Source: Amborella trichopoda
Taxonomy: Eukaryota > Streptophyta > Magnoliopsida > Amborellales > Amborellaceae
Direction: 5' to 3'
Length of the DNA: 64,000 nucleotides
NCBI RefSeq assembly: GCF_000471905.2
Contig: NW_006500104.1
Span: 2,307,163-2,371,162 of the forward strand
Shown here: piece by piece, positions 23,701 to 35,859 of the stretch
Layout: each line of letters opens with the position of its first letter
Position numbering within the stretch: the stretch's first letter is position 1
Made by a program: the position numbers and the translations under genes
The notes under the pieces: model-generated
The model's database searches: none
Seen by the model: the letters and a program-made list of their open reading frames with translations, nothing else
What the model was told of the DNA's origin: nothing

Positions 23701-24186
23701 CACATGGCCTCTAGAGTCCAAAAGCGCGAAATGCCATAAGAATAAAACAATATAGGACATCAAGTAAATTGATCGGTCTCAAACATCGGGGCGATAAGCC
23801 ACTGTTGCAGTAAGAGAGGGAGGAATTTCAGGGCTAGTGAAGAGGGGGTCCTTCGGTTCCCCTTCACCTTTCTCCATAACAAAGAAGTGGTTGATCCATA
23901 TTTGGAAGGGGATATCTTTGCTAACACTCATAGCAGCCAGTTTCACATATTCTTTGAATACACTTTTTAAACAACCGGGCCTTTGGAACCCAGAGTAAGA
24001 ATCATCTCCTAAAATAATTTCATTCTCAAGGGTGAATTCCTCATAGCGTTCTCCCAGGAGAGTTATGCCATCGATAAAGTCCAACTCCAGAAGGGACATG
24101 CCACTCTCGTGATAACCAAAGAAATTGGTGTATCCCTGGTTAGGTGGCTCGATCTTGCCCTCCGGATCGGGATGACCTGGTGGCAT
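20700..24186 (-). pseudogene. PMD unit B: plant-mobile-domain plus coiled-coil remnant (element fossil)
   Basis: The most complete minus-strand unit. It starts MPPGHPDPEGKIEPPNQG at 24186, continues through YRPDV (~23780), carries the PMD core TPFPIHYIYGWLDDYFPSTY (~23520-23580), has a Ser/Glu-rich middle (~21900-22600), and ends in a coiled-coil region with AEARKVVVLNFIKNIETLL (~20775-20963). It lies about 2.5 kb downstream, in LTR reading direction, of the family-2 LTR at 26650-28047, and is in sense with that LTR. No gag or pol is seen between. Broken, several breaks. The plus-strand unit at 31.9-35.3 kb has the same order of parts. Confidence 0.6.
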
Positions 24187-24699
24187 GGTTCCGGGTTCGA
24201 GATGGAATCGAGACTTGAGATCCTCAGGAACCTCGTAAGATAGATGCAGACAAGGATACCAACTGATGAGAGAGGAATTTGGGTCGTGAGGCGGGAATTA
24301 CCTCCCGTGACAAGCTCGGGCTGGCTCGCATGGGCGCCCTCTTAGATCAAGTGGGATGCCCCTTAGCCTATGGCTAGTTCGAAATTGCCTCCCTTGACAT
24401 GTTTCTTCTTACCTGTAACTACACACACACATTAGAGTACATACAAGTGGCTCTGAGGACCCCACCTTGTCATAAGGTGAGCGAACATGTGCGTGTGTAC
24501 TCAAAGGAAAATGGAAAATAACATGATTGAGTCCGTGTCAATTCGACAGCCTTACGGCTTCTCCTTGACGAGGGACTCTTAGTACATATTTTATAATAAA
24601 GGGAAAGGGAAATGGGATTAGATGGAGAAAAGACATTAGAGAGAGGAAAATTTTAGAGAGAAGAAAAAGAGAGAGAAGGGGATAGAGAGAGAAAAAGAG

Positions 24700-25075
24700 A
24701 CGAAGACTGGTTTGGCTTTCACCCAACACTTCAGAGAAAAGTATTTTTAGAAGAAGGAGAAAAGAGAGATGAAGGATGGTTTGGCTTTCACCCAACACTT
24801 CAGATAAAAACATTTTTAGAAGGAGGAAAGAGAGACGAAGTCTGGTTTGGCTTTCACCCAACACTTTAGAGAAAAGCATTTTTAAAAGAAGGAGAAAAGA
24901 AAGACAAAGGCTGGTTTGGCTTTCACCCAACACTTCAGAGAAAAGTATTTTTAGAAGAAGGAGAACAAGGGAATGAAGGCTGGATTGGTTTTCACCCAGA
25001 TCCTTCAGAGGTAAAATGTATTTTTGATTAGAGAAAAAAGATGAACAAAGGCTGGTTTGTTTTTCACCCAGATTC
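24700..25075. repeat. ~67-bp tandem repeat, about 6 copies
   Basis: GGTTTGGCTTTCACCCA recurs near 24709, 24777, 24845, 24911, 24984 and 25048, separated by GAGA-rich spacers. Confidence 0.85.
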
Positions 25076-25599
25076 TTTAGAGACGAAGAAAGAAAAAGGT
25101 GTTTGCTTTAGAGAGAGGACGAAGAAAAGGGATGAGAGATGGTGAAGGTTCGCTTGGCTCTCGATAAACCTTCCGAAAAGGGAAAAGAGACAAAAAAAGA
25201 ATGAGAGAAGAGAAAAGAAGAAAAGAAGAAAAGAGAGAAGAGAAAAGAAGAAAAGAGAGAAGAGAAAAGAAGAAAAGAGAGAAGAGAAGTGAAAGAGAGA
25301 AAAGAAGTTTAACCAGGCGGCTAGACTGGCACCGTGGCAAGATTGCCACGGCTGCAGGTTTGACATGACAGCTAGACGTGCATGGTAACTAGACCAACAT
25401 GGCGGCTAAATTGCTTGATGACAAGATTGGCATGACAGCTGATCCGGCATAACGGCTGGTCTGATGCGGCAGCTAGACAGGTACGATAACTAGACCGGCA
25501 TGACGACTAGACTGCTCGGTGATAAGACTCGCACGGTAGCACAAGGCTCAACCTGTCCTCTGGTCAAGCAAGCAAATGAGAGAGAGAGGAGAAAAGAGA

Positions 25600-26320
25600 A
25601 AGATGTCGTGTCGACAGTATGCACTGCTGTGCAAAGCAAAGAGGAAAGAGAGAGAAAGAATTGTCACGCTTGATGGTGTGTGCTACCATACAGGATAGTA
25701 AGGAGGAGAGAAGAGAGGTAAGAGAGGGAGAAGGGTCACGCTTAGCGGTGCTCAATGCCCTGCGAGACAAAGAGAAGAAAGAGAAGGTCAATCTCTGCAG
25801 TGCGCACTGCCGTACAAAACAAAAGAAAGAGAGAAGAGGGAAGAGAGACAAGGTCGTGCTTGGTAGTGTGCATTGTTGTGCGGAACAAAAAGAGAGAAGA
25901 GGGAGAAGGTCAAGCTCGACAGTGTGTACTGCTGTGCGGAACAGAAGAAAGAGAGAACAGAGAGAAGGTTGTGCTCAACAATGTGCACTACTGTGCGAAA
26001 AAAACGAAAGAGAGATGAGGGGAGAGAGAGAAGGCCACGCCCGGTAGTGTGCATTACTGTGCGGAAGAGGAAAAAGAGAGAAGGTCGCTCTCGGCAGTGT
26101 GCACTGCTATGCTGGACAAAAGAAAGAGAGAGGAGGGAACAGAGAGAACGTCGTGCTCGGCAGAGTACACTGTCATGTGGAATCGAAGAAAGAGAGAAGA
26201 GAGAGAAGGCCACGCTCGACAGTGTGTACTGGCTTGTAGAACAGAAGACTCTGTCTCGCAGAATTCGAAGAAAGGGAGAAGAGAGGGAATGTCACGCTCA
26301 GTAGTGTGCAAAGTCGTGTC
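25600..26320. repeat. ~62-bp GA-rich tandem repeat, about 11 copies
   Basis: Variants of GTGTGCACTGCTGTGCGGAA followed by AGAAAGAGAGAAG repeat every ~60-65 bp. A pure GAAGA/GAGAG tract follows to about 26560. Confidence 0.8.
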
Positions 26321-26649
26321 GTGCGAGACAAAAAAAATAGAGAAAGGAAAGAAGAAGAGAGAGGAAGGAAAGAAGAAGAGTGAGAAAGGAAAGAAGGAAG
26401 AGAGGAAAGAAGAAGAAGAGAGAGAAAGGAAAGAAGAAGAGAGAGAAAAAAGAGAGACAAAGAGAAGAGAGAAAGTGGAGAGAGAAAGAGGAGAGAGAAA
26501 TATGAGAGAGAAAGATGACAGGAGAGAAAAAGATGAGAGTAAAGAGAACGTTACCTGTAAAGCCTAAGGGTACCCACCTAGATTTTCTCTCTCCTCTCTT
26601 TCTCTTTAAACTGTGACCCAAAAACTGAAGCAAAAGACTAATTTTTAAT

Positions 26650-28047
26650 TGATGAAGAGGGGTCCTTTACATGAGCACATCACGTGCTTATATAGATTTT
26701 AGGTCACACATGGGTGGATGCTTAAATTCTGACCTAATTGATGAAAATTAAAAATTAAATGAATTAAAGAAATTCTAAGAAAAGATGATTTTGCCCCTGC
26801 ACCAACAATCCGTGAAATTCCAAATCAGTCCTTGTCATGACCATCCAATCTTCACGATCTTTCGGGATCTGTTCGGGGTCCTTCTGGTCTTCATCCAGCC
26901 AAAAAATTATTCTTTTCTTAATCGGCTCGATAAGACCATCGTTTTGATACCCATTTTGAGCCATTGATCAGACTCTCGAGCCATGATCAAGACGCGACAA
27001 AAATGGGAAAACGCGTGACCTTAGATTCAGGATTCAGCCTGTTTCTCATTTTTTTTCATCAATTTCTTCATTGTAGCGTGACGAGCATGTTGCTGCCATC
27101 ATTTTGCAAAAAGAACGGCTCGATTTGGTGCTCGGACGACTGTTTTCCAAATTGGGAAACTTTGGCCGAAGTTTGGTTTCTGGTAGCCAGAAATTATGGC
27201 AACTTCGTACTCGTCGTGCGCCAAATCTGACCGTCCATCACGTTCGAGGTTCGGCTCAGATGAAGCCTTTGACCTCATGCTCGTAATGGGTTTGGTTTCG
27301 GGCTGATCTGAGCACGAGTGTGGTGATGTGGCCATTCGATCGAGGGGACGTGTTGCTGAAATTTCTTGCTACTTTTGGAACTTTTTGAAGAAATTCTCTA
27401 TTTGATTTCTCTTGGCTCTAGTCATGCCATCATGCGTGCCACATATCAAATCGATTGGGTCGACGAAACAAACATGCTCTTAAAATTTGGGCTCGATCCG
27501 ATTCGGGATGAGGCAGATACGGTCATGGAAAGTCAGCCCCCAAACTTGTGAAGAACAGCTTCCATTAATGGAAACTGGTTCAACGAGGGTGCACCGTAAT
27601 AGTGTACGACCTACTCATTTTAGGTAATTTTCCCATAAATTACTCCAGACGAGTCCGAATGCATCGAAAATTTGTACCCGAGGGTTTTTGAATGTTATGA
27701 ATCCAACGACAATGATCTAGAGCCCATTTGACTCTCCGATAATGGTTCTATAGTTCAAAGTTCATTTTCTGCATGAAAGAGACAAAATTTTTCAAAACTG
27801 TTTTATCGTCTACACCGCCTAAAATTCATCGGATTACAACAAAACTTGGTAGGTGTTCTTAGGAGACCCTTACCCATATTCATGCATGTTTTCGAGCCAT
27901 TATGAGACTTTTCGAAATTTCACTTCTGGATCAGGGGTTATTGACTAGCTCCCATAGGCCACAGGTATTCTGGTACTCGCAGACTTAAGTCACGAACTTC
28001 TCTCTCCTTATTCACACCGGGGATACAAGTGATGGAAAATACCCTCA
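26650..28047 (-). mobile_element. Family-2 LTR, copy 1 (fossil)
   Basis: About 1.4 kb shared with 37083-38427 in the same orientation. On the minus strand it starts TGAGGGTATTTTCCATCACT and ends near CCCCTCTTCATCA (TG...CA). It carries a CTATATAAG TATA-type motif (26687-26694), so transcription would run leftward, toward PMD unit B. Likely Ty3/gypsy by size and style. Old by divergence. Confidence 0.65.
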
Positions 28048-28229
28048 AATAGCTTGCCCCACCGAATGTTGTGCTTTGAGTGAAGCGAGAATGACCATAT
28101 TCAGAATCAAAATTGGTCATTCGACTTTGGTTTTCTTCCTAGACACCGGATCAAATGAACGCTAAAGGGACACTCATGCAAAAACTGCTTCCCGGAGGGG
28201 TGACCAAGGTTGACTGACAGCTGAGGGCC

Positions 28230-28700
28230 TTGTTGTGGACCCAGATGTGGGGACTTTGTTTTGGGGGATGTGTTTAAAGTCCTTAACCTTGTTGGACGTA
28301 CAAAATGCTTTTAAAGTCTTCACCATTGTCGGACCTATTTGCGGCATTGTTTGCTGCTACACCAGGTTTTCTTTGACAAATAGGGTACATCTGTGGGCCC
28401 CATCCTATCGAGTCCAGTCGACGGCTTTTTGGTGGCCTGTCCTGAATGTTTGGTCCGGCCAGGGAGGGATTTTAGCAAGGTAGCCTTGAAAGGCCTCTAC
28501 CCTGGTTGCTGTGGGTAGGTATTGACTTGATTTGACAGCTTCTTGCCTATGAGGGATCTTGAGGGATGATTTTAATGTCTACACCCCGTTGGACATATGG
28601 TAGGATGATTTTAAAGTCTACACCCTATTGGACGTGTGAGCAGCGTTGGTTTGCAGCCTCATCAGGCTTGCTTGATCTGGTTTGACAGTTTCTTACCAGG
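28230..28700 (+). repeat. Degenerate repeat built on TTTAAAGTCTTCACC...GTTGGAC
   Basis: The phrase TTTAAAGTC-AC-CC-TTGGACGT recurs near 28270, 28308, 28573 and 28611, together with repeated 'gatttgacagcttcttgcc'. No coding sense seen. Confidence 0.55.
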
Positions 28701-28914
28701 GAACAATCTTCTTTTTTGGGTCCCGATAATAGGTTATTATGCTGTTGATGATTTTTCTTGAAATGCCGGCTGAAGCAGCTTATGGAGGCGAGCGCGGCAT
28801 CAACCTGCTTATTGGTTCGAGTGCCCTGACGGGTTTTCACTTGGACAAGGGAAGTGGTGCTGTAGAGATGGTTTTCACCAACCTCCTTTTTATTAGGCTC
28901 TTTTGCCCATCACA

Positions 28915-29110
28915 TGACTGCCATGTCTTCCCTTTTTACATTTTTTCTCATGGTGCCCTTTGCGGGTTTTCATCGTGCCCGGTTTTTATTTTATGGAACA
29001 ATCTTACTCATGGATTCGTGACCATGCCCGTCTGTCATTTTTACTCATGGCGTTCCTCTTTCGGGTTTACACCATGCCCTTTTTGGTTTTTTTGTGAGGG
29101 CATGTTTAAG
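28915..29110 (+). repeat. TTTTTACTCATGG-type repeat, array 1
   Basis: ~70-bp units with TTTTTACTCATGGTGCCCTT and GGGTTTTCACCATGCCC variants. The same repeat occurs at 35350-35850 and 61985-62330, always on the plus strand, marking related element parts. Confidence 0.65.
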
Positions 29111-29950
29111 GTCATGCCTCCGGGACCTGGGCTATGATTTAAGGTCATATAGCCCTGATCATTGCACGAAGCAATTTAACATCATGCAGCTAGGACGTGC
29201 GTTATAGTTTAAGGTCATGCAACTGGACCATGATGGTGATGGATGACGGTCTGTGGAGGCCATGGAGTGATTGGTGGTTTGACCCACTTGGGGGAGATGG
29301 CACGAGACCGTCTATGGATGATAGATGTTGTATGGGAGATGGATAATGGGTGGCCCACTAGCTGACGATGAGTATGGATGGTGGAATGGCTCACTGAGGT
29401 TTTGTGAGCATAAGCCGACTCATTAGGGAATGTTGTGAGTTCTTGAAGGGTTATGGAGATGGACTTGCTGGAGAGGAAATGAAGGTGGTATGCGTGTGCA
29501 GATGGGCTGGCTAGGGGACGCATGCGTGGAACGACATGCAATGGGCGTGCATGTAGCGAAGGGGCACACGTGTGTGGAAGCATGTTTAAGGTCATGCCAC
29601 CGAGGCCTAAGCAAAGTAGTTTAATGTCATGCGGCCAGAATGCGTGCTATAGTTTAAGGTCATGCAACTGAATCATTGTGCAAAGCAGTTTAACGTCATG
29701 CGGCTAAGACGTGTGCTACAGTTTAGGGTCATCCAACTGGACCATTGTGCGAAGCAGTTTAATGTCATGCGGCCAGGATGTGCGCTACAGTTTAGGGTCG
29801 TGCAATTGGACCGTTGTGCAAAGCAATTTAATGTCATGTGGCCAAGATGGGCACTACAGTTTAAGGTCATGGAACTGGACCATGGTGCGAAGCAGTTTAA
29901 TGTCATGCGGTCAGGACATGTGCTACAGTTTAGGGTCATGCAAATAGACA
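29105..29950 (+). repeat. 69-bp tandem repeat array
   Basis: The unit runs from AGTTTAAGGTCATGCAACTG through AAGCAGTTTAATGTCATGCG. Two units lie at 29105-29225 and about five contiguous ones at 29584-29950. Because 69 is a multiple of 3, frames stay open on both strands; this explains the 98- and 129-codon open frames there. Confidence 0.85.
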
Positions 29951-30349
29951 GTGTATGAGTCGCCATGTACGTGGGTAGCTCAATGAGGGGTGAACTCACT
30001 GGGCGATGTGAAGTGGATGAGGCTCCATGGGGAATGGGCCTATGGATGGTGATCTTACTCACTGAGGATGAAAATGGCTGAGACCATTTATGGGCAGTGG
30101 GTTCAGATAATGAAGGTGGCCCAGTGAGGGATGGTAGGCGGAAGCGGACTCATTGGGGATTATGGAGTGAGTGTGGTTCCCTGGTGATTACAATGAGTGG
30201 AATCATGTGATGGGAAGCATGAATATGACTCCATTGGGGATGGAAAGGTGATGAGGGTCGAACCTTGCCAATGCACACATGAACGGGCTGGTTAGGGAAG
30301 GCATGCGTGAAGGCGGATGTAAAAGGCATGGGTGCAAAGGCAGAAGGGT

Positions 30350-30635
30350 TGAGCTCGACGGTGAAAACACGCTCGGTGGTGAAAACACGTTTGGCGACTG
30401 CATGACGTGCAGAATGTACACGGTGTCTTGAGTGAATGTGCTTGAGTGCGCACGGTGGTGAATGCGCACGACGGTGAACAAGCGCGACGGTGAACACATG
30501 CGGAGGTGAACTCACACGACGATGAACTCACATGGTGGTGAACTCGCACAACGGTGAATGCGCACATCGGTGAATGCGCATGGCAATGAACTCCCATGAT
30601 AGTGAACACGTACGACGGTGGATGTGCGCATTAGG
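30350..30635 (+). repeat. 18-bp minisatellite (GGTGAACTCACACGACGA type)
   Basis: About 15 degenerate copies of an 18-bp unit. A related 17-18-bp array follows at about 31400-31580. Open frames across it in all three minus-strand frames are repeat artefacts. Confidence 0.8.
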
Positions 30636-31399
30636 CTGAGTTGAAGGGAAGCATCCGGGTTTGGGCTCGAGCGGAAGCTCGTTTGGCCCGGTCCATTATC
30701 TTTTTGTCTTCTGGACTTCGTCATCATTCCCATTTTGTGAGGGGCAGAAGGGGGACACACGTGGTATATGAAGGGGGTAAAACGCCTTTTACCGGTTTAC
30801 CTTAGCATTCTTTAACATGAGTTTTTTAATTAGTGGTGGAAGTTTCTCTGGCATTTGCTCAGGGAGAGTTATGGTACGAAGAGTTCCGCCTGAGGGAGAA
30901 AAAATCGAGTGTAGAGAAAAAGAGGGCTTTCCAGAAGAGAAGAGGATTCACGGGGTGAGAGGGGAAGTTCGGGACTTTTACAGTGAACACAAGGGTTACA
31001 GAGTTTTTCAAGTGAGAGCAAGTGCCTACCGGGGAGTTTTCCGATCAAGTGAGTATTGGCTCGTGGAGGTTTTTTGGTGACTTGTAGGAAAAGTTCGAGG
31101 AAGGTCGAGGTTTTGCGCAGGTTTTTCGGCAGAACGTGTGTGTCCGACAGTGAAAGCCTTGTGCGGAAGTGTGCCGTCGGGCGCTTGGGGATTTTTCGTC
31201 GAGGGTTTACAAGCAAGAGAAGTCGAAGGGTCTTGGTGAGGTGAAGGGTCGTAGGCAGCTGAGGGGTCACACGTGCTGAGGGCACCGTGTGTCAGTGCAC
31301 AGCAGTCGAGAAACGGTGCTGGCAGACTACACGTGTGGGATCTTTGACATGTGTGAGTGATCTGGGGGCCAATCGTGCTCGATGGTAGGTAGTGAAAAG

Positions 31400-31580
31400 T
31401 GAGCGGCAGTGAGGAGTGCATGATATCAAGCGCGTACGACATCGAAACGTGCATGACATCAAAACTCTTGTGGCAGTGAGAAGCGCAAAGCATCGAAACG
31501 CGCACATCAGTGGGAAGCACGCGCCATTGAATACGCGCACGACAGTGGGAAGCGCTCATCACCAAAATGTGCATGGCAGT
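31400..31580 (+). repeat. 17-18-bp minisatellite (CATCGAAACGCGCACAT type)
   Basis: About ten degenerate units just upstream of PMD unit C, similar in style to the 30.35-30.63-kb array. Confidence 0.7.
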
Positions 31581-31889
31581 TAAGCCAAGCATTTGGAGGG
31601 ACAAGTGTACACGTCCAATGGCTAAACCTTCAGGCGATCGAGGTTCTAGGAATATTCCAAAAATTAAAAATCTTCCAAGAGAAGGGGAGTTGCGGACCAA
31701 GAATTTTACGGGTGATAGCTTGGTCAAGGAGACCCTATTTGGCTCGCAGAGCCTTCATGCAAGCCAAAGTGGCCCCTAGGTATCACCTTCATCAGCGGAC
31801 CAATCCGTTTTGAAGTCCGGGAGAATAATGATGGAATTGTTTAAGCCAAAGAGGGGGTTGCTCTCCTTCATTGTCTGCATAGGGAGATA

Positions 31890-34800
31890 GCTTCCAGTGA
31901 ATACATTCCTACTCTTTGGAAGAGAAGGGCTAAGACAAAGGGGTTGGTATGGTCCCCATCTGGGTTCCGAGTGCAAGGGGAGCACCACTTTCTGAGGGGG
32001 TACACTTCTTGGACCCTTATGTGCTGCAACTGCATGCAGGCACACTCGAGGGAGCCTCCCTGTCGGCAGCAATTCAGTGCTCAGCGGGGTATTTCAACCG
32101 GTGCTCTAAAACTATCAAAGCACTGTTGGAGACATGGAGTCACGTCAGCAACACGTGGTTGTTCAGTCATGGTGAGGCAGGGATTTCTCTGCTAGATCTT
32201 CATTTTATTTGCAGCCTACCATTGACGGGGGCGATGTAAGACGAGTTCGTGCCTCAGAACCCAATCATTTTCGGTGGAGCGTCGTTAGGAGGCGAGGTAC
32301 CTCCTGCTGGTCTTAGGGAGCTATTCAAGATTTACCAACTCCTTAGCTCTCAGTCCACTGGCTCTCAGTCCGCTGGTGGCCATGTGACGTTTACCCAATG
32401 GGTGAGGTTCTTTTATGGAGAATACCCTGATGCGACCGAGTTGGATTGCTCTTTGAGGGGAAAGGGGATGGTTGTTATAGAAGAGATACCTCCCACTTAT
32501 AAATGAAAGTCTATGAGTGATGGCATTTTTCTGGCCACGTAGCTGGCCTTATTCCTCTGTAAATTTGTCCTTCCCGAGGGGGAGACGTAATTCATCCAAG
32601 CTCACTTTACAAAGCCTGTGACATGGCAAGTCCCCTTGCACAACTAGTCCTGTGCAACATTTACTATGGGCTGAAGGCTGTGTCCATACGAAAGCTTTAC
32701 AAAGGCAAAGGAGGTGGTCTTGAACTGGTGAAAGGCGATGATTTTCCTAGGAACTTCAGGACGCCTTTCCCAATTCATTACGTGCTCAAGTGGCTTGCAG
32801 CATACTTCCCTGGCACATATAACAGGAACCCGATTTTTGGAATAGAGAATGTGTCCCCATTTGACAAAAATTGTGGGGCAGAGGGCTGTTTTCCATACCC
32901 CCGGGCATGCATGAAGTCTGTTTGCCAATGAGTGCTCTCATATGCGTCCAGTTCCTTTTCTGGTGGGGGGTTTCACAGACTGTGCTTTCGTGGATGGTGC
33001 TTCTATAGGCATCCGGGAGCTCCTGTATCTTCTAAGTGTCAGAGGAGGGGTCTTAGCCTATCGAACCCCATATGGTGCAAAGCTCAAAGGATATTACCCC
33101 CACAACTTCGCTCCTCAAAATGGGCTCAATCAGGGGTGCCCCTTCCCAATCTTATTTGACAAGCATTATGGGAAGGTAAGTGCTAGGGAGAGCGAGGAAC
33201 TGGGGACCGTCTGCGAGTCATGGAAGGCAGTCCATGTTCGTACTGCTTGGTCGACATGCTTAGATGTCACTAAAGTGAACAAGTTTGTCGTACCTTACAT
33301 TGGCAGAAGGGGCCGAGCGACCGAGGCATATGAGCGTTGGTGGAGAATCACCAACCATGGATATTGGGATGTCGCCCACACTTGGAAGGAGGTAAAGAAC
33401 AATTGGTGCTAATAGACCAAACAGGTGAGGACTTTCAAAGCCCCTCCTTTTGGTCGGGTCCTCGATCTGGATTATCCCCAAAACTGAGAACAACTTGGGG
33501 TGCCCCAAGAGATAGCGGTGGACGAGGCTTCTCCACAATTGCTTGTGCTGAGGGAGAAAACAGGGAGTATTTTTGACAACCACTGCTCTATCTTTGAGTG
33601 GAGAGAGGGCCAAAAGGTCCCTGACATGGAGGGGCCACCGGTTCAGAACATGAATGCCCTAATTGGAAGTGGGCCTCATAGCGCTCCAGGGTTTAGGCAT
33701 GGCGAGTCTTCAGAAAGCCTGCATCTGCGGGGGAAGGAAAGAAGAAAAGGAAAAGACCCGTGCGCTCAGTGACCTCAGAGTCCGAACCCCTCTTAAGGCG
33801 AAGGAGCATTAGGTTGGTGCAATCACCATCAAGGGCTCAATCAATGGTTGGTGCTTCTGCTTCATCTGAAGTCGGAGGTGCATTTGCTACTGCTACAGAT
33901 GCTCCTATTTCTGCTGTTATTCCCTTGGTTAAGGAGTTTAGCTCTTTGAGCGAGGAGACTGTTGCTGTGTCTCTCTCTTAAGAGGCTGGTGCTTCGACCC
34001 AGAGGTCGATGGAGGAGCCAGCTTTAGCTCCATCTGTCGCATGGATGAGTGAAAGCAGTATTTTACAAATGGTTTAGGTGAGCTAGATTGCTAGTGAAGC
34101 TGCTGATGAAGGCCCCATTACTATTCCAGGGGAAGAGCCCGACATCGAGGGGGATTCGAGCATCATGAGGTGACTGCCTCGGGTGATGAAAGTCCAAACC
34201 CTGGTCTTAGTGAGCAACTTAGGGCAGCTGCTCAGGGTGACAAAGGTCCAGGCCCTGGTCTTGGTGAGAAACCTAGGGTAGCTGCTATGGGTGACGAAGG
34301 TCCAAGCCCTGTTGGAGAAGAAGAACCTGTTTTAAGGAAGCAACCTGCAGTAGTTGCTAAGGGTGTAGGCGATGAGGCCATAGGAGAGGAACCTGGTCTT
34401 GATGAGCAACCTGGGGCAGCTGCTCTGGGTGAAATGACCGAGGATGCGAGAGACAAAGGCCCAGACACTACTCAAGGGGAGGCCCCTGAAGAATTTGGTG
34501 GTATGGGCCTTGAGGTTATACCCTCAGAGGAGGTCATAGACATGGCCGTCGTCTCTTCTGAGGTGCTTCCTTCTACTGAAGTGATTCCAGTCACAGATTC
34601 TTCAGTCGTGGTTCCCTCTACTGAGGTCGTCTCAATTCCTGACTCATCCTTAGTCGTGGCTCGAGGCAGCGACGAGCCAGGCATGGCTGAGGATGTGCGT
34701 CGCATGTGTCTTCAGTGATTAAAGGGGTGATCTCTCAGAGAACTTGGCCCGACACTCGTCAAGCTCTAGAAGTACGCCCTTGCCTTGCGCACAGTGGAGG

Positions 34801-35280
34801 ACGACTCGGAGATTTTTGACAACTTCGACCAACTTTTGAATGAGATGGAGGATTTGAGAGCAAAGGGGCTGCGGCAAGAGGTAGAAACAAGCCACCTGGC
34901 TTCCTTAGAAGCGTCGATTGCACGTCATCATGAAGCGGTGGATTCTTGTATCTAGAAGAAGGTCGTCATATTTAGTAAGCAATCTGACCTCAAGATCGAG
35001 GGAAGGGCTTGCATCAACAGGATGAGGATTATAAAAGAGGAGATGTGGAAGCTGTGGGAGGAGTTCGATGAAATCAAGGAGGAGATGGATCAAGGGAGGG
35101 GCCTGGATATGGCCTTAGCTAAAGAGCTATTAGAACTCACCCATGTCCTTGAATCAGAGACTGCTTTGATGGCTTAAAAATCTCAAATGGTGGCCGAGCT
35201 GAAGGAGCATGCTCAAGGTGTTAAGGTTGCATCTGAGGAGTCCAGGATGAAGATCAATGAAGTCATTGATCGATTTTGAG
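31890..35280 (+). pseudogene. PMD unit C: plant-mobile-domain plus coiled-coil remnant (element fossil)
   Basis: Plus-strand pieces appear in this order. WSHVSNTWLFSHGEAGISLL (~32130-32200) and CSLPLTGAM (~32211-32237) match the start of the PMD fold, where a W/H-NT-x-F-GE motif precedes LGLPxxG. PFPIHYVLKWLAAYFPGTYN (~32766-32825) is the same core as units A and B. A region with GGFTDCAFVDGASIGIRELL and RWWRITNHGYWDVAHTWKEV runs to ~33410. Then come Ser/Glu/Pro-rich repeats (34200-34700, with a GDEGP-GL-E period) and a coiled-coil tail ending ~35280. Broken, several breaks. It lies between the two family-2 LTRs but in the opposite sense to them. Confidence 0.65.
34170..34460 (+). repeat. Imperfect in-frame acidic repeat within PMD unit C
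   Basis: About four imperfect ~70-bp units giving GDxGPxPGLxExLRxAAxG-like peptide. Low-complexity linker between the PMD and the coiled coil. Confidence 0.6.
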
Positions 35281-35349
35281 AGTGACTCCACCTTTTTCTT
35301 TTGTTGTTTTTTATTGTATACAAACAATTGTACCCAAATTCTGCTAATA

Positions 35350-35850
35350 TGAATGAAGTTCCTCTTCTTTCCTTTGCTTGTTCATGTTTTGCATTTCTTC
35401 GTCCTTTATAACTGTCATTTAAGAGATTGTCAGACAATAAGAGGCCTTCCTTGTAGACAACTTCTCTCTCACAAGTGCCTTTTTGACTTAGATGCCCTTT
35501 CGGGTTTTTATTTAAGTCCTCGAGGCGTGTGCCATTTTTTGTTTTCACAAGACCCCAGAAAGATTTTTTCCTTTTGGCAATTTTGCTCATGGATTTTACA
35601 CCACGTCTGCCACCTTATTTTTTTTTTTGTTTTTACTCACAATGCCCTCTCGGGTTTTCATTGTGCCCATCCTTTTTTATTTTGACTCCTCTTGCCCACA
35701 ATAGCTGATGGTGCTACTGTGCCCCGTCATTTTTTTGTTTCTTTTTCTTTTGAGGCTTTTACCGATGGTTCCCTTTTGGATTTTCACCATGTCCATCCTT
35801 TGACATTTTTGCCCACAACGCTCTTTCAGGTTTTGTTTTGTCCATCCTTT
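35350..35850 (+). repeat. TTTTTACTCATGG-type repeat, array 2
   Basis: Degenerate ~65-75-bp units with 'cactcacaatgccctctcgggttttcattgtgccc' variants, following PMD unit C. Related to arrays at 28915-29110 and 61985-62330. Confidence 0.6.
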
Positions 35851-35859
35851 CAGAGAGAG

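Larger units (their letters stand above)
24330..26649 (-). repeat. Repeat-rich leader between family-2 LTR and PMD unit B
   Basis: Almost wholly tandem or simple sequence, purine-rich on the plus strand. Several long open frames exist on both strands only because the repeats lack stop codons. In LTR reading direction this lies between the LTR and the PMD start. It is absent from the equivalent place at 36.9-37.08 kb. Confidence 0.65.

Noticed and set aside
25600-26570. Long charged open frames on both strands (up to 172 codons)
   Set aside because: They are translations of GA-rich tandem repeats, with overlapping frames open on both strands and no domain.
30150-30760. Several overlapping minus-strand frames rich in His/Ser/Val
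   Set aside because: Produced by the 18-bp minisatellite; the same peptide pattern appears in every frame.
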